Translations under genes and position numbers: made by a program
Shown here: one piece after another, positions 12,911-24,359 of the stretch
How the letters are laid out: each line of letters opens with the position of its first letter
Numbering within the stretch: position 1 is the first letter of the stretch
DNA from: Ophiosphaerella korrae
Taxonomy: Eukaryota; Ascomycota; Dothideomycetes; Pleosporales; Phaeosphaeriaceae
Assembly: GCA_028456385.1 (NCBI GenBank)
Contig: JALNQF010000135.1
Span: 57,006-121,005, forward strand
Direction of reading: 5' to 3'
Length of the DNA: 64,000 bases
Notes under the pieces: generated by a model
The model's input: the letters and a program-made list of their open reading frames with translations, nothing else
Database searches by the model: none
Told to the model about the DNA's origin: nothing

Positions 12911-14369
12911 TCATCTCGCGCCTAACTTCTCTAGCGCTCGAGTTCCCTGCTCCTCCCACTCCTGCTTCGATATCCACATGTCCTGTTTGTCGGCCATCTG
13001 GGCAATGTGAGAAGGCGCGGGTGTTTGGGTGTTCATGGGTACTTACAATGTTTGCGAGCACGGCACCACCGAGGAAGACCATGTGTCGTCGCCTTGGTGG
13101 ATCCTCGATACGAACCTTGAATTTCTAGCAACGCCTTTTAGTATAGCGAACGGAACGGATATGTGCATACATACGTTTAGGCGTTCCGGGTTTCCGCCCA
13201 GCACCTTGGTGAGCCATAACTGTTTCAACTCCTTCTCCAGCCGGCTGGGAAGACCCGGGTACATGCTGCTGCCACCGCTTAAGACAATCGCTTTGTACAA
13301 ACTGCTCCTAACATCAACGTCGGCAGCCTGAATCGTGTTGAATAAGAACTCGGCGATACCAGGTTGTTCAACGTCTACAAGGTGTGGTTGGAACAGACAC
13401 TCGGGAGCCTCAAAGCGCTCGCTGCCTACTCGAATCACCCGGCCGTCTGGCAGGGTATATGATTCGACGAGTATCGTGGTGTCCTCACTGAGTCGTTGGT
13501 CAAGCTCGAGGTCATAAGATACGTAGCAAAGCTTTTCCTTGATCTGGCGCACAGTCTCAAAATCGGCTGTTCGGTTTAGTGCATAGCCTCTCCGCAGCAA
13601 TAGCGCAATAAGGTTCCGAGTGACATCGCGGCCGGCAACGTCCAAACGCCGGGTAAGGTGGTTGAGGACGGTGCTTTCGTAAACGGGAACAATATGTGTG
13701 ACACCATCTCCCGAATCAACCACCACACCTGACGATAAACCTTGGGCGTATAGTGCTAGCACGGCCTGTATAGCCACGTAGACGCCTCCAAAGTTGTAGC
13801 GCTCAAACATGACTTCGCACATAGTCTCGCGGTTCTTCAGGGGGTTCATGGGTGGCTCTGTGAGCAGAATTTTGCGGCCAGTCGGATCGAGGTTCATCTT
13901 CTCAAAGAATGTGTAGTCCCAGAGCTGTTGCATGTCGTCCCATCGCTTTACGATTCCATTTTCCATCTGTCGAGGGCAAGGCAGCGTTAGCGTACACCGA
14001 GGCTACCCTCAACAACTCTTGAGTTATCACGTACGGGATATGTGATCTGAAGCATGGAGCGTGCTGCGGCCGCCTCATCTCCGCACATGATATCCTTGAG
14101 CTTGATATCTCCGCCATCACGCTCTTCTGTTCGCAGAATAGGGCGGCCGACGATTGATGGGTATTGGTGGTCTGGGAAGTTCTGTAATTCAGTTGCTTAG
14201 TAAGCTATATTGTGCGGTGACGGCAGTAATGCGACCATGTGGTAGACTGACCTGGCCTGCATAGCCTGCCTTGAGGAAGCCGGTTCCGCCATCGAGGACT
14301 AATTGGAGAGTCAGCAGGAGTCGCAGCGAGCAGGTCGAAGGTCTGTATACCAATGGGAACTTCGGCCAT
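12911..14369 (-). CDS. arp2: Actin-related protein 2 (Arp2/3 complex)
   Basis: Six exons on the minus strand: 14369-14351, 14298-14252, 14181-14035, 13966-13175, 13124-13047 and 12997-12911. Together they encode 389 aa, the usual Arp2 length. The start [20 protein letters not shown] is split over the first two exons. Exon 3 has [11 protein letters not shown]; exon 4 has the second nucleotide-binding loop [16 protein letters not shown] and the adenosine motif [12 protein letters not shown]. Exon 5 gives the Arp2-specific [20 protein letters not shown] and exon 6 the tail [12 protein letters not shown]. Arp2 is one of the two actin-like subunits of the Arp2/3 complex, which nucleates branched actin at endocytic patches. 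Exon 1 is only 19 nt. The gene faces away from RPL5, with which it shares a roughly 600-bp interval. Confidence 0.96.
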
Positions 14370-14965
14370 CCTTGCTGCAGCCTAGAAAGAGAAGATACAG
14401 CGAGAGTCGGGGGAGAGAGGGCCAAGTGGGAGTTTGGGTGTATCTGGGCTTGGATGCTGCGACACCTTGGTGGAGGTTGACGTTGGCGGGGCTTGGTCTG
14501 AGCTCTAGCCATAATGCTCACGATGGAGACAATACTAGACGCTGGACTAACTTTGAATTGTCGAAATACTTGGAATCTAGCATAACTTCTATGCAGATAA
14601 ACAATAAATAAATACACTCAGGTGATCAGACAACTGGAAATCAGAGAATGTGAGAATGCTTGGGGTACAGAGAGACGGCTGCAGGGAACAGTCCTTGCGC
14701 TGATTGTTGGCTGATGCAAGATAGGTGAAATAAGGCTAGATAATTATTCCATCCTTCTGTCTATCTTGTCTGTCTCCCAAACTTAATTGTGCCTCTATCT
14801 CCCATGGCCGTGGTCACCCACCTCAAGGCATCCCCAGCCGTCGCGACTGAAGCACCGCGCTAATGCCCACACTGCGCACGGGCCAGAGTGGAATATTCAT
14901 GTAGCAGCTCACCACAGCGAACTTTCTTCCTTCAGTCATCCTCAGCACGAGAATATTCAGTCAAG
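14370..14965. promoter_or_regulatory. Divergent promoter interval, ARP2 / RPL5
   Basis: Start codons lie at 14369 (minus) and 14966 (plus), so both promoters are within about 600 bp. A pyrimidine-rich stretch (TTTCTTCCTTCAGTC) occurs about 40 bp before the RPL5 ATG, as is common near ribosomal-protein gene starts in fungi. No specific binding site is assigned. Confidence 0.4.
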
Positions 14966-16109
14966 ATGCCCTTCGTAAGTACGCGTTAACAACACAACTT
15001 CCTCCCCATCGCCCGTCATGGGTCACCCCGCTTCGCTCTTCATTGAGTCGAGTCTTCGCGAGTTGCTTCGAATGCGGGATTTGAAGCGTCAATCGCTGAC
15101 TCTGGGTCAAGTCCAAGCTCCAAAAGAATGATGCCTACTTCTCGCGCTACCAAGTTAAGTACAAGCGCCGCAGGCAGGGCAAGAGTACGTTATACCCCTC
15201 CATGCGTTGCAAGACTCGAGTCTAACGATGTGTAGCCGATTACTATGCCCGTAAGAGGTTGATCACCCAGGCCAAGAACAAGTATAATGCACCAAAGTAC
15301 CGCCTCGTCGTCCGCTTCACCAACAAGGACATCATTACTCAGATCGTCCACTCCGAGATTGGCGGCGACAAGGTCTTCATGGCCGCATAGTATGTCTCGC
15401 GTGCTCCACACAAAACCAAAACAATCGCTTACAAACGAATAGTGCTCATGAGCTGAAGCCCTACGGTATCACTCACGGTCTTACCAACTGGTCTGCTGCT
15501 TATGCCACTGGTCTGCTGCTTGCCCGCCGCGTGCTCAAGAAGCTCGAGTTGGACGAGGACTTCACCGGTGTTGAGGAGGCTGATGGCGAGTTCTCGCTCA
15601 CCGAGGCTGTTGAGATCGACGGTGAGGAGCGCCGCCCCTTCAAGGTCTTCTTGGATGTCGGCCTCACTCGTACCTCAACTGGTGCCCGTGTCTTCGGCGC
15701 CATGAAGGGTGTCTCGGATGGCGGTGTTTTCGTTCCCCACTCCGAGAACCGTTTCCCTGGTTACGACATTGAAGGCAAGGAGCTCGACGCCGAGACCCTC
15801 CGCAAGTACATCTTCGCCGGCCACGTCGCTGAGTACATGGAGGCACTTGCCGACGACGATGAGGAGCGCTACAAGTCGCAGTTCAGCGGCTACATTGAGG
15901 ACGACATCGAGGCTGATGGTCTCGAGGAGCTCTACCAGGACGCCCACAAGCAGATCCGCGAGGACCCATGGAAGAAGGACGATGATGCAGAGGAGAAGAA
16001 GTCCAAGGACTACTGGAAGGCCGAGTCGAAGAAGTACAGGTCGGTCAAGCTTACCAAGGCTGAGAAGGAGGAGCGCGTGCAGAAGAAGATTGCCGAGCTC
16101 AAGGCATAA
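14966..16109 (+). CDS. rpl5: 60S ribosomal protein L5 (uL18)
   Basis: Four exons, 14966-14974, 15112-15184, 15236-15389 and 15443-16109, give 300 aa. The first exon encodes only Met-Pro-Phe, a common layout in fungal ribosomal genes. The following motifs are characteristic: [60 protein letters not shown] and [12 protein letters not shown]. The basic C-terminus [16 protein letters not shown] matches the eukaryotic extension. L5 binds 5S rRNA and, with L11, brings it into the large subunit as the 5S RNP. Codon use is biased to C-ending codons, as expected for a highly expressed gene. The acceptor before TCC at 15112 is inferred because it gives MPFSKLQKN. Confidence 0.97.
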
Positions 16110-16877
16110 GTGGGTTCTTTCTTCTCGTGCATTTGATCATGACAAAAGCTCGGGTACTGGCGTCTGGGGGAATGATACCTAGGCTAGGTTTTGTAGCTAT
16201 GCTTCAACAAAGTCTAATGAGATGATGAAATGGCATGCTACAGTTGGCTACCATAAGCCAAAACTTGACTTTTTTTGGATGAAATTGTGCCTCGATGTGA
16301 TTGACTGACTGCAAGACCCCGCCACCAAGCGCCAAGGTGAGCCCAGCTGGCCGTCAGCTCAGCCAGCTGTTACTCAGCCCAGGACATCAGCAGAAGCACA
16401 AGCCAGAATGCCAGCTGCAAGCTGAACAAGTAGGATATCATTACATTCAGCAGCACGGTAGGCGGTGACTAGATGCTGTCTGTGTGCCTATAAAGAAGCC
16501 AGGGTCCCCAGCGTGTTGACATTTGGGAGAAGAGGAGCCGACGCCGGCAGCGGTTTCGTCATATCTGGCAGACGACCAACGGTAGCACAAGCAGCTAGAC
16601 AATTATTGGAGCCAGCCATCGCACAACCTAGCCACAGGCTGGCAGATTATTCGCGAGTGCCTGCAGACATCTTGCATGCTCTGGTGGCGACACTGTCTCT
16701 GGTGTGTCTTGGGCCTGATGTCGTGTGTCCTGTGCATCTCTCGTCAGGAGGCTCGTGGCAGCATTTCCAATCAAGTGCGGCGAATTAGACTGCCGTGAAC
16801 CCCCGCGACCGATCGCTTCACTGCTCTCTTCCGGAATCACTCCGCCGACGCATGGCGACGCTCACCTCGACGATACA
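16110..16877. other. Intergenic region between RPL5 and the Mhp1-like gene
   Basis: No gene is recognised. A repetitive CAGC/GCCAGCT-rich stretch lies at about 16340-16425. The interval contains the RPL5 3' end and the leader of the gene starting at 16878. Confidence 0.45.
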
Positions 16878-19800
16878 ATGACGACGGCCGTTCAAGCACC
16901 GGGCGAAACTGTGTCGGCCATGGAGGACATTCACGGCGTTGATGTCTCATGGCTGCACCACTCGTCTTCTCTCCGAGGTGAGACGCGCTTACCTGCCCGC
17001 CGCGCTTCCCTACCGGACCTTCCGAATAGCTAACACCGACTCCCATACAGATCACCACCACCGCCAGCAAGCGCCCTCGTTGCCTGGCCTGACGCGCGAT
17101 GCCCCTCCGAAGACGTCGCCGCACGGCGGCCTGCCCGCCATGCCCCACCATCCAGCGCGCCAGAACAATGATGCCCACAACCACCCTCCGACACCGACCG
17201 CACCCGCGCAAACACTTGCCTCGCCCCCTCCCCAGCCCACAGCCAGCACGCCTCCCCAGAAAATCGCCTCCAAGCGCCCGCCGCTGCTTAGCCGAGGCAG
17301 CGCTGAGAAGCCCGGAAGCCTGACACCCCCAGATACCAAGAATGGCCTACGGCGCAATTCGTGGATCTCCAGCATCAGCTCCAAGTTCTCGTCCCAGAGC
17401 CCAACAGCACAGACGTCACACGCCCAGGCCCAGGGCTCGCATGGCGCCGCCAACGGAACCAACGCCACACCCCCGTCTGCCAACGGTGCGCTGACTGGCA
17501 TCCAAGCAGCATCCGCCACAGGACACCATGGACTCGAGCCATACGTACCCCAGCAGCCCAAGGCCTCTTTTCTCTCAAATGCCCTGCGGCGACTGTCCTC
17601 GGGCACCCAGGCCGGCCAGTCTGGGAGAGTGTATCCTAATGGTGGCATGTGTCCTAGGAAAGTCATGAACCTGGATCCCAACCGCACCCGATGTTTGGTG
17701 CCTGAGTTGGACCAGAACAAACTGCGCAAAGTCGCTTTCTGTGTCGACGTGGAGATCGCAAGCGGGCCCAAGTACAAGGATCATATAGACCCGAGCGAAA
17801 AGGTCAGGCAGAACACGGAGAAGAAGTTGGCAGAGCGTGGCGAAGGCGAGGCGCTCAAACATCCAAGCGCCGTCGTTGAAGAGAAAGCCAAGGAAACAGA
17901 TAAGGAGGTGAAAACGGAGGGCGACTTGGCTGTGGCTCAAAGCAAGTCTGGAAACGATAGCGAGTCGAACACAGATGGCACTGCACCGGACCAAGACAAG
18001 AAAGAGAACAGCAAGAAGAAGGAAAAGAAGAAACGCTCCGAGGCAGAGCGCAAAGAGAGAAAAGAGAAGAAGCGAAAGAAAGCTGAGGAGAATGGCTCCA
18101 TACCCATCGAATTTACACGAGAAGATGACGAAGCGAGCGCTGGAAGCCCTCCTTCTGCAGTTGGGGTAGTGCCACCCAGGTCCCAGGATCGACCGACTAT
18201 AGACCCGTTGCGTATCTATCGAAGATGTTGTCAACTCCGAGAGTCGCCAATACTAAAACGCATCAGTGACCAACTGGCCGCACCCCAATCTTGCTCACTT
18301 GCGCAACCGGGTGTAGTCACTTCCCTCGACCTTACAGGCTCAAGACTACAACTCGCTGATGTCATGACATTGTCGGACTGGCTCGCTATTGTGCCTGTGA
18401 AGAAGCTATTTCTCGAAGACGCGGACCTGAACGATGAGAAGGTTAGAGTCATTCTTGCCGGCCTATTGGCAGCAAAGCTCCCGGAAAGTAGTAGGAGAAT
18501 CACGCGAGCAGAAACAAATGGCGTGTCAAATCAAAGCATCGACAATCAACATACAAGCGCAATCCACAAGCTTGTCCTCAAGAACAATCCCAAGATTACT
18601 TCAGAGGGTTGGAAACACATCGCCCTCTTCACTTACATGTGCAAGTCAATCGTCGCACTTGATGTATCAATGATACCCTTTCCACGCCACAGGCCACAAT
18701 TGTCTCCTCCGCCTACCAATGTGGCACAAGGAATGATGCCCACTCATGAGCCGCGATCCAGGGACATTGCTGATATCTTCTCCAAAGCTATTGCCGAGCG
18801 ATTGGGAGGCTCGGTACTCCAAGAACTTTCCATGGGCGAGTGCTCGCTGACATCGTCGAGTATCAGAAAAATCATTGATGGTTGCATTATTAGCGGCATT
18901 CAACGCCTCGGTCTTGCAACAAATGACATCGATAGTGAAGGGTGTGAACACATTTTACATTACATTCGCTCTGGTATTTGTCAAGGTATTGACGTCGCTG
19001 GCAACGATCTTCGCGATTGGATACCTCATCTATGCGAAGGGTTGAAAAAGGACAATCGAATATGGGCGCTGTGCCTCGCAGATACCGGCCTGACACCCGA
19101 GTCTCTCAAGCTCCTCTTCCCAGCGCTCGTTGCATTGCCGAATTTTCGTTTCCTCGACCTGTCACATAACAAGGGCCTTTTGTCTCATCAATCCTCGCTA
19201 TGTCTCCTCCGCAAGTACATGCCTATGTTTAAGCAGCTGAAGCGGATACATTTGATGGATGTCGACATGAAACCTGCCGATGCAATTGCGATTGCAGAGG
19301 TTCTGCCCGACTGCCCACAAATTGCACATATCAACTACTTGGAAAACCCAGAGATCACCCGGGTCGCCAGTAAGACTGATGAGGAAACCCAGGAAGAGGC
19401 TGCTGCACTCTACGCTTCACTCACGCTAGCTGCGAAATTGTGTCCTACATTAGTTTGCATCGACATCGACGTGCCAGTACCAGAGATGGGAGAGGTAGTA
19501 AAGGCACTTGCCAAGCAAGTTGTTGCATACTGTCTGCGCAACATCGAGTCGGCTAATGAGGTACCTGAGCTCAATGTGGTACCTAAGCAAATTGAAATAC
19601 CTCAGGCTTTGATGCATCTCGTTGGTCAAGACGACACATATTGCAAGGAGGCGGATGACGCCCCAGCAACAGGAGATGAAGATTACATTGTTGGTGGCAC
19701 AGGTATTGCCAAGGCGTTGAGCTACTGTCTCTCCCACAAAGCAACCGATCTACGCCGATTGTCTATACCTACAAGCGGTGCTAATACTCCCCGAAGTATA

Positions 19801-20650
19801 GTTGAAGACTTCGGGCAGGAGCCAAGTAAGGCACGAACCATGTCCAAAAACCTTCTTGAAAATGCGCGAAACACTAGAGCTAGAATTCAACCGGCATTGG
19901 TTAGAGAGGCAAAGGCTGGTCACGAACTGGCGTACCGTATGTTTATGATCCATTTCCCATCAGGGTACTTTTAGCTAATACGAATCAGGCCGTCTACTTT
20001 TCCTAGATCAGACTCTCGAGGGCATGATTCAACGCTTCGAGGACGAATACCCCGAGACGCGCCTACACCCATCTGACACCACCTCAGCTCACAGCTCCAC
20101 CGGCTCCCTACCAAGCAGCTCCCTCCCCGCCTCCACCGTCCCCACCCTCGACAACAGCCTCGCCGACCTTGCAAGCCAAGACTCCGACGAAGAAGAACCC
20201 CGCATCCTCCGCTCGCGTCACAACTCTGACGTCTCCCTCGCCTCTCGCACCATGTCCCAGGAAGAAGGCCGCCTCCACCGCTTCGGCCACCGCGTGCGCA
20301 CAGGCCTGCTCAACCCCAGCCGCCCCTCCTCCGCGGGCAACGACACCGACTCCGCGCTCATTTCTGGTTCCATGGATGACCACGGGCTCCCGGAGCACCT
20401 GCGCTCGCTGCGCATGCACTTTAGCAATTTCTCTGGCGACGAAATGCGCCAGATGATTGAGGGCGTGGGCTGGGAACAGGCGTTTGATAAGATGGTGGAT
20501 AACGCGGAGGAGTTGCGCAGCTTGGAGAAGGAGGATTCGGAGCAGTTTAGGGCGTTTAAAGAGACGCAGATTGCGGCGCTAAAGAATCGGAATCCGGGGA
20601 TTTGTGCGCCAGGGGAAGGGAAAGAGGCGGAGTGTGCGGTTGAGGATTAG
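16878..20650 (+). CDS. Mhp1-like leucine-rich-repeat protein
   Basis: Three exons, 16878-16977, 17051-19936 and 19989-20650, encode 1215 aa. I chose the ATG at 16878 because exon 1 (MTTAVQAPGETVSAMEDIHG, ending HHSSSLR) splices in frame to DHHHRQQAPSLPG. The N-terminal 230 residues are Pro/Ser-rich and probably disordered. A conserved block RKVMNLDPNRTRCLVPELDQ followed by VAFCVDVEIASG sits at about 235-275. A Lys/Glu-rich stretch covers about 335-390. Ribonuclease-inhibitor-like leucine-rich repeats run from about 455 to 800 (ALDVSMIPF, IQRLGLATNDID, FRFLDLSHNKG). I recall this architecture under the annotation 'cell wall biogenesis protein Mhp1', after the yeast microtubule-associated Mhp1; the name is from memory and the function is not shown here. 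The C-terminal exon is acidic and Ser-rich. Confidence 0.85.
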
Positions 20651-21697
20651 GGGCGATGGTTTTGGAGCGACTTGCTAATTTTTTTATAATTTTTTATTTT
20701 TTTTTTGGTTCGCAGTATTTCAGTGTGTGTTTTCTTCGCAGCGGCTTTTGTTGTACCATCCAGCAGCGTCAGTTAAAGACGGGAGTTGTCGTCTGATACG
20801 GTCGTTTTTGGATTGCATTGCGTGCGTGGTAGGAGGAGTTGTAGGGTGTATTGGCTGGGGTCTATTTTCTTTTGTTCAGATACCAGATCTACTACTGTCG
20901 CTATTTGATGCGACTTATTACTAGCATTTAATATATGTTTTCTGGAATGTAGGTCAGTGTGTGTTATGCTTATATTTACTAAAGTGTGTTCAGTCTTCAC
21001 CCTCTTCTCACCATTGATTGCCACACATTGTTGTACTTGAACTGAGAATTCAGTTTGACGTATTCGATTGCGTACGCATATATGTGTGTTTGGAGTGGGC
21101 TAGAGCCTGGTAAGGGAGAAATTTGGAATGGTTAGGTATTCGCCAGAGCATCTAACTGCTCAGACAGTGGACAAGTTTAACTAACTTGTTGCCCATTTCC
21201 CAATGACATCTTAGTTCACCATACATGGCGGATGCATAACCCATCATGCATGGACGGCTCAAAAAATGTGTGTGACTTATGACTTGGGCCTTTGAAGGTA
21301 TCGAAGATCTGTCGTCGTTGACTGGGTGCTGGGTAAAGGCACAAGATTTGCCTAGCAGCGTATTCGTGTACCTGGCCTAAATAGGACCTAAGGCAGAATT
21401 TCAGATTGCGGTTCAAAAGATCAGCATCGTGGCTGGGCTGATGGCCAATGTTTTTTATGTGTCCTGCCCCAGGTAGTGTGGCGCAGTGCATAGAAGATTC
21501 GGATGCGAGATACGAGCTAGTGAAGCGCAGGTTACTCTTATGGCTATACAGGAAAAGAGCAAAGCACAAGGCAGACACAAAAGCATGCGCATGATAGGAG
21601 ATGTCAGAGAAGCTGATACAGCCAGTATAAAGTTTGTGGGTTCCTTACCTTGTGTATTTCCAATACCAGACTCTTGACGATTTGGTCTTCCCTTACC
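20651..21697. other. Intergenic region with T-rich 3' flank
   Basis: Just after the Mhp1-like stop there are T-rich tracts at about 20678-20708 (TTTTTTATAATTTTTTATTT), probably 3' UTR or polyadenylation sequence. No gene is recognised in the rest; the promoter of the gene at 21698 must lie at its right end. Confidence 0.45.
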
Positions 21698-22519
21698 ATG
21701 GCACCCGACAAGACTCATGAGCATAAAAAGTACCCTCCTATCGGGAGACAAGACGAAAAATTGATCAAAGAAGGCATCCACAGGGCCGAGACTGGCATCG
21801 ACTCCAAGGAATCCGACTCTTTTTCTTCCGAAAGTGACGAACAAACACCTCTCAAGAAGGCGGCCTTTACTCCAAACCGCACCTTCTACATCCTCCGACA
21901 CAGCCTCTTCTCCAAGGAAGTTTTCATCATCGAAATCACCTCTTCACTCCATACCCCCTACGATGGCGGCGAAATCACCAACGAACTACGCGACGCAGCA
22001 CGCGCCCTCTCCGAGGACAAGACACTTGCCGGAAACCCCATCTACCGCCTCAAAGGCAAGCACTGGTACAGCTCCGAACAAAAAATGTTCAACCACGCCT
22101 CCGGCACCGAACTCGCAACCTGGTCCCACGGCAGCGCCTCCTTCTCTGCAGCAAACCTCTCCTTCCCAGCTACATCTCCACATGCATCGCACCCCATCGT
22201 CATGAAGCCGCGCAAATGGTACAAGCGTACCAACGAATGGGTGCGAGACAGCATCACATATTCCTGGCGGTGTGACAGTAAGAATAAGGCGAATCGCATG
22301 ACGCTGGTTAAGACGGTGGGGGCGACGCAGGTTGTGGCTGGGCGGTATGCGCAGAGGTGGGGGAGCTGGATTACGGGCGGGATTTTGCTCGTGGATGGTA
22401 GGGAGGAGGATGAGGTGGTAGCGTGCTTGACGGCTTGTGTTATGTTGAGGCGGATGCAGCAGCGGGCAGCCGAGAGGACGAGGACTGGTGGTGGGGGTGG
22501 GGGAGGAGATGGTGGGTGA
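21698..22519 (+). CDS. Hypothetical protein, possible tubby-like/LURP-one fold
   Basis: Single exon, 273 aa. I place the start at the ATG at 21698, in good context (TTACCATGGC), rather than upstream in the same frame. After a charged N-terminus (MAPDKTHEHKKYPPIGRQ) comes a region with regularly spaced beta-like segments: FYILRHSLFSKEVFIIE, GNPIYRLKGKHWYSSEQKMF, PRKWYKRTNEWVRDSITYSW, RYAQRWGSWITGGILLVDG. It then ends in a helix, VVACLTACVMLRRMQQRAAE, and a Gly-rich tail. That pattern (beta barrel plus a central C-terminal helix) is what fungal tubby C-terminal-like/LURP-one-related proteins look like to me, but no diagnostic motif proves it. The Gly-rich tail is encoded by GGTGGGGGTGGGGG repeats. 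Function unknown. Confidence 0.6.
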   Translation: MAPDKTHEHKKYPPIGRQDEKLIKEGIHRAETGIDSKESDSFSSESDEQTPLKKAAFTPNRTFYILRHSLFSKEVFIIEITSSLHTPYDGGEITNELRDAARALSEDKTLAGNPIYRLKGKHWYSSEQKMFNHASGTELATWSHGSASFSAANLSFPATSPHASHPIVMKPRKWYKRTNEWVRDSITYSWRCDSKNKANRMTLVKTVGATQVVAGRYAQRWGSWITGGILLVDGREEDEVVACLTACVMLRRMQQRAAERTRTGGGGGGGDGG

Positions 22520-22974
22520 AGGGGGGAGGGGGTAGATGGAATAATGAATAGATGTACCTATGAAATTTCCTTCTTCTTGATAGATACTAGCAGTGTTGCA
22601 ACTAGGCATGTTTGCCTCACCTCAATAGAATTCGTTGACTTCATTTCTCTAGCTTGGCGGTGACTTTGTGAGCAAGTTTTTTCTGCAACCAATTGAACTG
22701 TTAGTTTCTTTTCCCCTAATCGAGGTAATAATCCATTATTCAAGGACGTAATATAGACCATAGTCACATTACTACGGTTGATAAGCTAGTGACGAGGTGG
22801 TGGTAGGACATGGCCGAAGCTGCTCACATAATCGCAGCTATCGATAAGAAATGTGTTGCACTGCCGAGGTACATTTAGCTTCCACGCCTCATATCAACAG
22901 CCACCATGGCTCGCTATAATCCGCCTTGATTCCTTGAGAGTGTTCTGTAGTTCTTTCGAATCTAAATTACCGTT
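22520..22974. other. Intergenic region
   Basis: About 450 bp between two genes in the same direction. No coding sequence or structured element was recognised; it contains a 3' end and the promoter of the HAD gene at 22975. Confidence 0.4.
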
Positions 22975-23892
22975 ATGGCCTCGATCAAGCCCCCAAAAGC
23001 CATTCTCTTTGATATTGGCGGCGTTGTAGTACGTATATCCCCATCTATTCATATCTGCTTACAGTAGGCGAATTCAGCAGCATATGCTTACAGTCATCGT
23101 CAACAGGTAATAAGCCCTTTTCAAGCGATCCTCGACTACGAAATCGAAAATAATATTCCCGTTGGCTATATCAATTACGCCATCCAGAAAGGGCCGCACG
23201 ACACAGGGGCATGGCAACTCATCGAACGGGGCGAGGTTGAGCTCAACGATGACTGGTTTGCATCCTTCAAGACGCAACTTTCAAAGACAGAAGTATGGTC
23301 AGAATACCTTCATAAGCTCAGTCGAAACGGTGGGCAGCTGGTTGGCCAAGGACAATGCGTGCCAAATATTGATGCGAAGCGGCTGTTCTGGCGCATGATG
23401 AAGCTCAGCAGAGCCCCCGATCCACATATGTACCCTGCGCTCAAGAAACTGAAGGAAAGCGGACGCTTTGTGCTTGGCGCCTTCAGCAATAACGTCGCCT
23501 TTCCAACTGGAATTCGAGACGACGAAGGACATTTGTTCACCACGGATCTGAAACACGCTCCGTCCCCAAATCCGCACGCAAACGACTCGAGAGATGTCAA
23601 AACGCTTTTTGATATCTTCCTTGGTTCGGCCGCTGTGGGCGTACGGAAACCAGACCCAGAGGCATATAAGTTAGCAGTCAGGGAAATGGATAAGATTGCG
23701 AAAGCCAAAGGAATGGGCACAGTCACGGCCGAGGATACGCTGTTTTTGGATGATATTGGTATCAATCTAAAGTTTGCGAAGAAGACAGGGTTGCGAACAA
23801 TTAAAGTAAATCTAGGGAAGACGAAGGATGCGGTCAAGGAGTTGGAACAAGAGGCGGGCATTCAATTACTAGATGATAAACCGAAATTGTAG
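22975..23892 (+). CDS. HAD-superfamily hydrolase, ACAD10/epoxide-hydrolase N-terminal type
   Basis: Two exons, 22975-23028 and 23107-23892, separated by a 78-bp intron, encode 279 aa. Exon 1 (MASIKPPKAILFDIGGVV) carries HAD motif I as DIGGV. In classical HAD enzymes motif I is DxD; here the second Asp is replaced by Gly, as in the epoxide hydrolase N-terminal/ACAD10 subgroup. Exon 2 continues VISPFQAILDYEIENNIPVG, has FSNN (motif II Ser/Thr), VRKPDPEAYKLA (motif III Lys) and FLDDIGINLKFAK (motif IV acidic pair). All four motifs are therefore present in order. It is probably a soluble phosphatase or related hydrolase; substrate unknown. The long insert between motifs I and II is a cap domain. 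Confidence 0.9.
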
Positions 23893-24359
23893 ATGGTTCG
23901 AAGATGACAAAGTATTGCCACATTTCTGTCTCGTATCTCAACATGATTTACTCGCATGAGAGGCTAAAAGCGCATAGTATTACTTTCGCCTGTCGATTCA
24001 ACCAAAGCATCAAGAGATATTCCTGCTTCGAGCAACAATATAGACCATGCTTTCCACAGGTACTATAATGTCTCTAGTCAAAAAGAAAGCAGCATGTTTG
24101 CCGTGACTCATGAGACTCCCCTTTTCTCCCTCAAAGTAATACTTTGTTCGTGGAACTGACTTTAAGATATGATGTAGGGATAAAAACAAAGGTGCACAAC
24201 ACTGCAGCTGATTTTAGCTGCAAGTAGATAACATTTGTAAGATCTACCCCGCTTTCGATGTCAGCTGATTTGGATGCCTAGCGATAGATCTCTTCCTAAC
24301 CATCAGGCATCAACTAAATCGTCGCACAACTAACTGAACCATATTGTCAACTATCATCT
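23893..24359. other. Intergenic region upstream of HET gene
   Basis: About 470 bp, AT-rich, no coding sequence recognised. It separates the HAD gene from the proposed start of the HET-domain gene. Confidence 0.4.

Noticed and set aside
16465..16877. Upstream open frame as an extra exon of the Mhp1-like gene
   Set aside because: The frame joining through 16725-16877 has no ATG-linked conserved sequence and the ATG at 16878 gives a natural start just before a well-formed donor.
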